Source: Prevotella sp. CAG:1058
GTDB lineage: Bacteria; Bacteroidota; Bacteroidia; Bacteroidales; Bacteroidaceae
Direction: 5' to 3'
DNA: 37,637 nt
Assembly: GCA_000433175.1 (NCBI GenBank)
Contig: HF986623.1
Coordinates: 1 to 37,637 of the forward strand
The notes beneath the pieces are model-generated. The model was not told the DNA's origin. It saw nothing but the letters and a program-made list of their open reading frames with translations, and ran no database searches. A program made the translations under genes and the position numbers. Of this stretch, positions 32,872 to 37,637 are shown piece by piece; within the stretch, counting starts at the first letter, position 1, and each line of letters begins with the position of its first letter.

Positions 32872-34203
32872 ATGAAACGAATAGTAATACTTGGAGCAGG
32901 AGAAAGCGGAGCCGGAGCTGCCGTCCTGGCAAAGAAGCAGGGCTTCGACGTGTTCGTATCGGACATGTCAGGGATAAAAGACAAGTACAAGGAAATACTC
33001 GACAACCACGGCGTTGAATGGGAAGAAGGCCGCCACACGGAGGAAAAGATACTCAACGCCGACGAGATAATAAAAAGCCCCGGCATACCCAACGAGGCGC
33101 CAATGATAAGGAAATGCACGGAAAAAGGCATCCGCATAATCAGCGAAATAGAGTTCGCCGGACGTTACACCAACTCAAAGATGATTTGCATAACCGGCAG
33201 TAACGGCAAGACGACGACCACTTCGCTCATCTACCACATATTCAAGAGCGCAGGCTACGACGTCGGACTGGCCGGCAACATAGGCAACAGCCTCGCACTC
33301 CAGGTGGCTGAAGACCCGCACGCATACTACATCATAGAGCTTAGCTCGTTCCAGCTCGACAACATGTACGATTTCCGTGCCAACATCGCCATCCTGCTCA
33401 ACATAACGCCCGACCATCTCGACCGTTACGGCAACTGCATGCAGAACTATGTCGACGCGAAAATGCGCATCCTGCAAAACCAGACCGACGAGGACTCGTT
33501 CATCTACTGGAACGACGACCCGATAATCAAGCGCGAGCTGAACAAGTATGACATCAAGGCCATACAGTACCCGTTCTCGGAGCTTAAGGAAAAAGGCTCG
33601 ATAGGCTACATCGAGGAAGGACAGTACAAGATTGAAAAGCCCACGCCCTTCAACATGGAGCAGGAGGAGCTTAGCCTGACAGGCAAGCACAACATATACA
33701 ACTCGCTTGCGGCCGGAATAGCGTCAAACGTGGCAGGAATAAAGAAGGAGTTCATACGCAAGAGCCTCAGCGACTTCCCCGGCGTGGAGCACCGCCTGGA
33801 GAAGGTGACCAAGGTCGGCGGTGTGCAATACGTCAACGACTCAAAAGCCACCAACGTAGACGCCTGCTGGTATGCGCTCGAAAGCATGAAGACGCCCGTC
33901 ATACTCATACTCGGCGGCAAGGACAAGGGCAACGACTACAACGCCATAAAAGACCTTGTAAAGGAGAAATGTGCAGGCCTTGTCTACCTCGGTGCTGACA
34001 ACACGAAACTGCACAACTTCTTCGATGGAATGGGCATTCCCGTGCGCGACACACACTCGATGGCCGACTGCGTGCGCGCCTGCTACGAGATGGCACGTCC
34101 CGGCGACACCGTGCTGCTAAGTCCGTGCTGCGCCAGCTTCGACCTGTTCAAGAACATGGAAGACCGCGGCGAGCAGTTCAAGACACTTGTAAGAAACCTA
34201 TGA
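32872..34203 (+). CDS. murD: UDP-N-acetylmuramoyl-L-alanine--D-glutamate ligase
   Basis: Cytosolic Mur ligase for the second stem-peptide residue, D-Glu. 443 residues. N-terminal Rossmann start MKRIVILGAGESGAGAA, ATP loop GSNGKTTT at about 109-116, then ELSSFQLDN and ITPDHLDRY, and in the C-terminal domain VNDSKATNVDA and ILGGKDKGNDY, all MurD hallmarks. It follows mraY by 36 bases and precedes ftsW by 84. Confidence 0.96.
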   Translation: MKRIVILGAGESGAGAAVLAKKQGFDVFVSDMSGIKDKYKEILDNHGVEWEEGRHTEEKILNADEIIKSPGIPNEAPMIRKCTEKGIRIISEIEFAGRYTNSKMICITGSNGKTTTTSLIYHIFKSAGYDVGLAGNIGNSLALQVAEDPHAYYIIELSSFQLDNMYDFRANIAILLNITPDHLDRYGNCMQNYVDAKMRILQNQTDEDSFIYWNDDPIIKRELNKYDIKAIQYPFSELKEKGSIGYIEEGQYKIEKPTPFNMEQEELSLTGKHNIYNSLAAGIASNVAGIKKEFIRKSLSDFPGVEHRLEKVTKVGGVQYVNDSKATNVDACWYALESMKTPVILILGGKDKGNDYNAIKDLVKEKCAGLVYLGADNTKLHNFFDGMGIPVRDTHSMADCVRACYEMARPGDTVLLSPCCASFDLFKNMEDRGEQFKTLVRNL

Positions 34204-34287
34204 CCGCCGGCCTGAGCGCCTGCACACACAGGGTCAGACGACCATAACAACCCAAGGTTAATAACGCTTTATCAAAACAATTCATTG

Positions 34288-35571
34288 ATGTTTAACAAGC
34301 TAACAGAAGGCAAATTCAAAGGCGACGCCGTCATCTGGTCGGTGTTCTTCTTCCTGTGCATCATCAGCATCATCGAAGTGTTCAGCGCTTCGAGCCACCT
34401 CTCGTTCAAGACCGGCAACTACCTCAGCCCCGTGCTCAAGCACTGCGCGCTGCTGGCCGTAGGCGTGGTGGTAATGATCTGCACAATGAACATCAAGTGC
34501 CGTTACTTCAAGCTGATAACGCCGTTCGCGCTGCTATTTTCATTCCTGATGCTCATCATCGTGCTGTGCGTGGGCGAAAGCACCAACGGCTCCCAACGGT
34601 GGATTGACTTCCTCGGCATACAGTTCCAACCGTCAGAGATAGCCAAGGGCGCACTGATACTGGCCACGGCACAGATATTGAGCGCCATGCAGACCCCGGA
34701 GGGCGCCGACAAGCGGGCGTTCAAGTACATTATGATAGTGTGCGTGTTCATCATACCCCTGATCATGGTCGAAAACCTGTCCACGGCGGCACTGCTCTGC
34801 ATAGTAGTCTTCATGATGATGTTCATCGGCAAGGTGCCCAAGCTGCAGCTGGGCAGGCTGCTAGGCATCGTGGCACTGACACTCGCCACGGTGGTTACCA
34901 TGGTAATGGTGTTCGGCAACGACGAGGCTGCCGCCGCCGACAAGATGAAGGACAACAAGCATCTAATAGTGCAACAACAGACCGAGGAGAAGGACGAGAA
35001 CGTGCTGGAGAAGGTGTTCCACCGCTTTGACACGTGGAAGGCACGTATAGACAACTTCCTCAGCGACGAATACGTAGCCCCTGAAGACCTCGACCTTAAC
35101 GGCAAGGACGCACAGACATCGCACGCAAACATCGCCATAGCCACGTCAAACCTCATTGGCAAGGGCCCTGGCAACTCGGTAGAACGAGACTTCCTCTCGC
35201 AGGCATTCTCCGACTTCATATACGCCATAATAATCGAAGAAATGGGCATTTTCGGCGCATTCATCGTCTGCATGCTGTACATAATACTGCTGTTCCGCAC
35301 GGCAACGATAGCCAACCGCTGCGCCAACACCTTCCCCGCACTGCTCATCATGGGCTTTGCCATGCTGCTCGTGGTGCAGGCCATGTTCAACATGGCTGTG
35401 GCCGTAGGCCTCGTACCCGTAACAGGACAGCCGCTGCCGCTGATAAGCAAGGGCGGAACGTCGACCATAATCAACTGCGCCTACATCGGCGTGATATTAA
35501 GCGTAAGCTATTCGGCCAAGAAAAAGGACGACATGGACGAAGAGCCTGTATTAACCAAAGCCGCGGCATAA
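34288..35571 (+). CDS. ftsW: Septal peptidoglycan polymerase FtsW
   Basis: SEDS-family glycosyltransferase that polymerises lipid II at the septum with FtsI. 427 residues with about ten membrane helices. Visible SEDS features are RWIDFLGIQFQPSEIAKGAL near residue 105, a long extracytoplasmic loop at about 210-290 (charged, containing KARIDNFLSDEY), and NMAVAVGLVPVTGQPLPLISKGGTS near 365-395. The TTG at 34285 is open in frame, but ATG 34288 is the likely start. It is the last gene of the plus-strand dcw half; murG, its usual neighbour, is missing here and lies at 12.5-13.6 kb on the other strand. RodA is excluded mainly by operon context. Confidence 0.93.
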   Translation: MFNKLTEGKFKGDAVIWSVFFFLCIISIIEVFSASSHLSFKTGNYLSPVLKHCALLAVGVVVMICTMNIKCRYFKLITPFALLFSFLMLIIVLCVGESTNGSQRWIDFLGIQFQPSEIAKGALILATAQILSAMQTPEGADKRAFKYIMIVCVFIIPLIMVENLSTAALLCIVVFMMMFIGKVPKLQLGRLLGIVALTLATVVTMVMVFGNDEAAAADKMKDNKHLIVQQQTEEKDENVLEKVFHRFDTWKARIDNFLSDEYVAPEDLDLNGKDAQTSHANIAIATSNLIGKGPGNSVERDFLSQAFSDFIYAIIIEEMGIFGAFIVCMLYIILLFRTATIANRCANTFPALLIMGFAMLLVVQAMFNMAVAVGLVPVTGQPLPLISKGGTSTIINCAYIGVILSVSYSAKKKDDMDEEPVLTKAAA

Positions 35572-35592
35572 CGGCAATGCCTTGACGCCACA

Positions 35593-35743
35593 TGCAAGGC
35601 CGTGGCGGATACAGGCCTTGCAAGGCGGAAAAACAACGATACATAAAAACGGCAACGGCCGCAAAGTCTTTACGGTGTGGACACCGGCCAGAGACTCTGC
35701 GGCCGTTTCATCGTAGAACGCTTCCCTACGAAATACGATGAAA
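35593..35743 (+). terminator. Series of hairpins after ftsW
   Basis: Three successive structures follow the ftsW stop: arms 35593-35601/35614-35622 (9 bp perfect), arms 35654-35669/35692-35707 (15 of 16 paired, with an inner cggtgt/acaccg stem in the loop) and arms 35706-35715/35734-35743 (10 bp perfect). None has a strong T-run, so the exact termination point is uncertain. Confidence 0.5.
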
Positions 35744-35766
35744 TGGGCGAAAAACAATGGTTTTGC

Positions 35767-35854
35767 AAAAGGCATCCTTTCGCATTGTAAAAGGTAACCT
35801 TTTGCAGGCTAAAAGACTACCTTTTGCAAGCCAAAAGACCGTCTTTTACAAAAC
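35767..35854 (+). repeat. 22-bp palindromic tandem repeat, array D (4 units)
   Basis: Units begin at 35767, 35789, 35811 and 35833. Cores are AAAAGGCATCCTTTC, AAAAGGTAACCTTTT, AAAAGACTACCTTTT and AAAAGACCGTCTTTT. Units 2 and 4 are both perfect 7-bp inverted repeats, though they differ at positions 6, 7, 9 and 10; the changes are paired. The array lies between ftsW and the minus-strand lipoprotein gene, at the other end of the inferred inversion from array B. Confidence 0.92.
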
Positions 35855-35932
35855 AGGGGGAAATCCGGACAAATCCTGCAAAACTACAACACGCCCGTAG
35901 CCGGCACCGCACATTATCATAAGAGCAAAAGA

Positions 35933-35964
35933 AAGCGCCGCAGGCAGAAACTCCCGCGGCGCTT
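35933..35964 (-). terminator. Terminator of the lipoprotein gene
   Basis: A perfect 9-bp GC-rich stem (35933-35941 with 35956-35964) followed on the minus strand by tcttttgctcttatg. It lies 23 bases beyond the lipoprotein stop. Confidence 0.75.
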
Positions 35965-35986
35965 ATTACATTACATCCACAAGCTG

Positions 35987-36907
35987 TTATCTTGCCCTCA
36001 AAGCAGAGAACATACGGCGTATAACACTGTGCTTACGGTCTGCAGATGCAGCCTTGCGTGGCGATGGCAACACGTCATTAGCCCCGCTGTTATAAGCATA
36101 CGAGGCATACTTGTAACCGCCTATATAGAGGTCCATTACACGATCGTGCGAATCAAGGTTAACGGTCACCTCATATCCGTCGATTGAAGTAGGGATATTC
36201 TTCGTCGGTCTACCCAAAAGTCCCGAGTAGCAGATATACTCCATATCGGTCAGGAATCCCGGAATATAGACACCACTGTTACTTACAGCGTCACTTCCAT
36301 ATTCGTAAACATAAGTCTCTTCATCCTTATAGACATAGCCGTATTCCTCCTCCACGTATTCATAGACCGCCTTAAGAAGATTGCCGCCTGACCATGTAAA
36401 GGTAAATTTGATACTCTCGCTAAAATCACCATCAGAAACCGAGAAATTCATACTTGTCAGATGGTTGTCACTGTCGTAACTTGCAGTCATAGTGCCATTA
36501 CCCGTATACTGCTCTCCATAGCCAACCTCAACACACTTCACATCTGCAGAAGTGACAGCCCCGAAGCTGTTTCTTTTCTTAATAGTGTAAGTCTCTCGAT
36601 ATAACTCATCACTACCGCCCTCTTCATACACGATACCTGACGATGTTATGGTAAAGCTTCCTCCTTCAACAATCTGCCCACCAGTCATAACACCGTCCTT
36701 ATAGTTAAAGATAATGTCGTTGTCAGAGTCATAAATTGAAGCTATCTGCTCGTTTGCATCTATAGTGGGAAGGTTGGTCGAGCCACCGCCGCCTTCCTCG
36801 TCGTCATCGCTTCCGCACGATACGAAACCTGCACCGCATACCATAAACAGCAGCGCCAACATCACTGAACGGGCTTGCCCTAAATCATAATAAAATCTTG
36901 TTTTCAT
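35987..36907 (-). CDS. Hypothetical lipoprotein (DUF4595-like)
   Basis: Predicted lipoprotein of 306 residues, with a signal segment and lipobox ending at Cys31 (GFVSC) followed by GSDDDEEGGGG, an acidic and glycine-rich tether often seen on surface-exposed Bacteroidetes lipoproteins. The body is rich in beta-strand-like repeats of Tyr and Asp (YDSDNDIIFNYKDG, TASYDSDNHLTSMNFSVSDG, IKFTFTWSGGNLLKAVYEYV, VTVNLDSHDRVMDLYIGGY). The GRPTKNIPTS stretch recalls DUF4595 lipoproteins, but I am not sure of the family. Function is unknown. Start: ATG 36907 gives a rather long n-region; Met16 would also leave a usable signal. It has its own terminator; only a weak -7 candidate (TGCCTTTG) was seen upstream. 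Confidence 0.75.
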   Translation of the reverse strand: MKTRFYYDLGQARSVMLALLFMVCGAGFVSCGSDDDEEGGGGSTNLPTIDANEQIASIYDSDNDIIFNYKDGVMTGGQIVEGGSFTITSSGIVYEEGGSDELYRETYTIKKRNSFGAVTSADVKCVEVGYGEQYTGNGTMTASYDSDNHLTSMNFSVSDGDFSESIKFTFTWSGGNLLKAVYEYVEEEYGYVYKDEETYVYEYGSDAVSNSGVYIPGFLTDMEYICYSGLLGRPTKNIPTSIDGYEVTVNLDSHDRVMDLYIGGYKYASYAYNSGANDVLPSPRKAASADRKHSVIRRMFSALRAR

Positions 36908-37434
36908 AATTACTTGAAGTTTATGTTAATAAATAAGACTTATACAAAGGCATCAAAAAAATATATCGTCACCTCTCATACTATCGCTATGAAAATTTAA
37001 TATATGCAAAAATAATTACAGTTTTACTATATTTTAAACATTTACGTGTTAAAATATACAAAAACGCATAATGTATGGTTCAAACTGTCGAATGGCAATG
37101 ATAACATAAGCAAAAAACGTATCAAACGGCAAGAAGCATCCTTCAATACCATGAAAAAACATAGATGAAAGCGTATCAGACCGTTAATTCATTATATTTT
37201 TTTCAGGAAAAGGACAACATAAGAAAAAAAATATTAAATTTGCAGATGGGCAAGGTTGTATGAATTATTCAACACCGCCAGCTACATGACGGCACGGTCG
37301 CAGTAATTAATTGAACCTGATGACGGCACGCAACATACCAACCGCCGCCCAGCCGTCCGCGACATGGCCGGAGAAAAACCCCCTAACCATTGCCGGCATC
37401 AGTTAAATCGATATTATTAAATACATACAGATTA
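36908..37434. other. AT-rich intergenic region with a regulator promoter and repeats
   Basis: No gene is seen. On the plus strand TAAATTTG (37235-37242) is a good -7 box for the downstream gene, leaving a leader of about 190 bases. CGTATCA occurs at 37118-37124 and 37172-37178 in similar contexts, and the 11-mer ATGACGGCACG occurs twice in the leader (37286-37296 and 37320-37330). Confidence 0.5.
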
Positions 37435-37637
37435 ATGACAAAGACTGAAGAAATGCCCATTACATCAATAGCCAAGATGTTGGAACAAGTCAACGTAAGC
37501 CACATTGACAACGACCTGCTGATGTTTGACAACCTGGACGACATACCCATACCTGACAGGGCGTGCCGCACGGACAACATAATAATAGGCCTCGGCCTTC
37601 AGGGCAGCTCCGTCTGCATTGCCAACACCATAGAGCA
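37435..37637 (+). CDS. Probable AraC-type regulator, N-terminal fragment (cut by window edge)
   Basis: An open frame starts at ATG 37435 and runs off the end with no stop (67 complete codons): MTKTEEMPITSIAKMLEQVN, then HIDNDLLMFDNLDDIPIPDR, then an IIIGLGLQGSSVCIAN stretch. The pattern of a short acidic lead, a DNLDDIP-like segment and a strand that opens a cupin-like domain resembles N-termini of Bacteroidetes AraC-family regulators, but the DNA-binding domain is outside the window, so the call is tentative. Codon use resembles the neighbours. It has a -7 box about 190 bases upstream. Confidence 0.5.
   Translation, partial: MTKTEEMPITSIAKMLEQVNVSHIDNDLLMFDNLDDIPIPDRACRTDNIIIGLGLQGSSVCIANTIE

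Noticed and set aside
37383..37580. 65-codon minus-strand open frame near the right edge
   Set aside because: It is antisense to the open plus-strand frame starting at 37435, which has a promoter and neighbour-like codon use.

Overview
The window reads as chromosome of a Bacteroidales bacterium, most likely Prevotella or a close relative. The support is Bacteroidetes-type promoters (-7 box TAnnTTTG) in front of many genes, families typical of the phylum (DUF4292 lipoprotein, FtsI with a PASTA tail, FtsL of the Bacteroidetes type, TPR-membrane-HTH regulator, M6 protease ending in a GIYIINGKKVVK-like tail), and roughly balanced base composition. No rRNA, tRNA, CRISPR, transposase or phage gene was seen.

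Layout. 1-4.3 kb: an OPT-family oligopeptide transporter and a secreted M6 metalloprotease (both +). 4.3-6.3 kb: gyrB (-). 6.7-13.6 kb (-): the back half of the division and cell-wall (dcw) cluster, read murG-murC-ftsQ-ftsA-ftsZ-yqeY. 14.3-19.0 kb (-): operon dut, TPR lipoprotein, DUF4292 lipoprotein, EnvC-like murein hydrolase activator. 19.1-20.5 kb: dgt (+), divergent from dut. 20.6-22.5 kb (-): an acyltransferase and a GNAT N-acyltransferase that resemble the glycine-lipid pair GlsA/GlsB. 23.3-25.7 kb: a small outer-membrane beta-barrel gene (-) divergent from a TPR-HTH membrane regulator (+). 25.9-35.6 kb (+): the front half of the dcw cluster, mraZ-rsmH-ftsL-ftsI-murE-mraY-murD-ftsW. 36.0-36.9 kb: a lipoprotein (-). 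37.4 kb to the edge: the start of a probable AraC-type regulator (+).

How the genes work together. The two dcw halves make lipid II (MurE, MraY, MurD, MurG, MurC) and build the septum (FtsZ, FtsA, FtsQ, FtsL, FtsI, FtsW). The EnvC-like protein would switch on septal amidases, and dut and dgt clean up the dNTP pool. The dcw cluster, normally contiguous from mraZ to ftsZ in Bacteroidales, is here cut exactly between ftsW and murG, and the halves point away from each other. Flipping the ~22 kb between ~13.6 and ~35.8 kb would rejoin them.

The most unusual signal is a family of intergenic tandem arrays with an exact 22-bp period, each unit holding a 15-bp palindrome (AAAAGGTNACCTTTT type) and a short tail. 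Four arrays occur, at 6.5, 14.05, 22.9 and 35.8 kb, all in the same orientation, at boundaries of gene blocks and at both ends of the inferred inversion. Paired substitutions keep the palindromes intact in several units, which suggests selection for symmetry. A three-repeat MraZ box upstream of mraZ and a cluster of TGTAACG heptamers upstream of the TPR-HTH gene are further regulatory signals.
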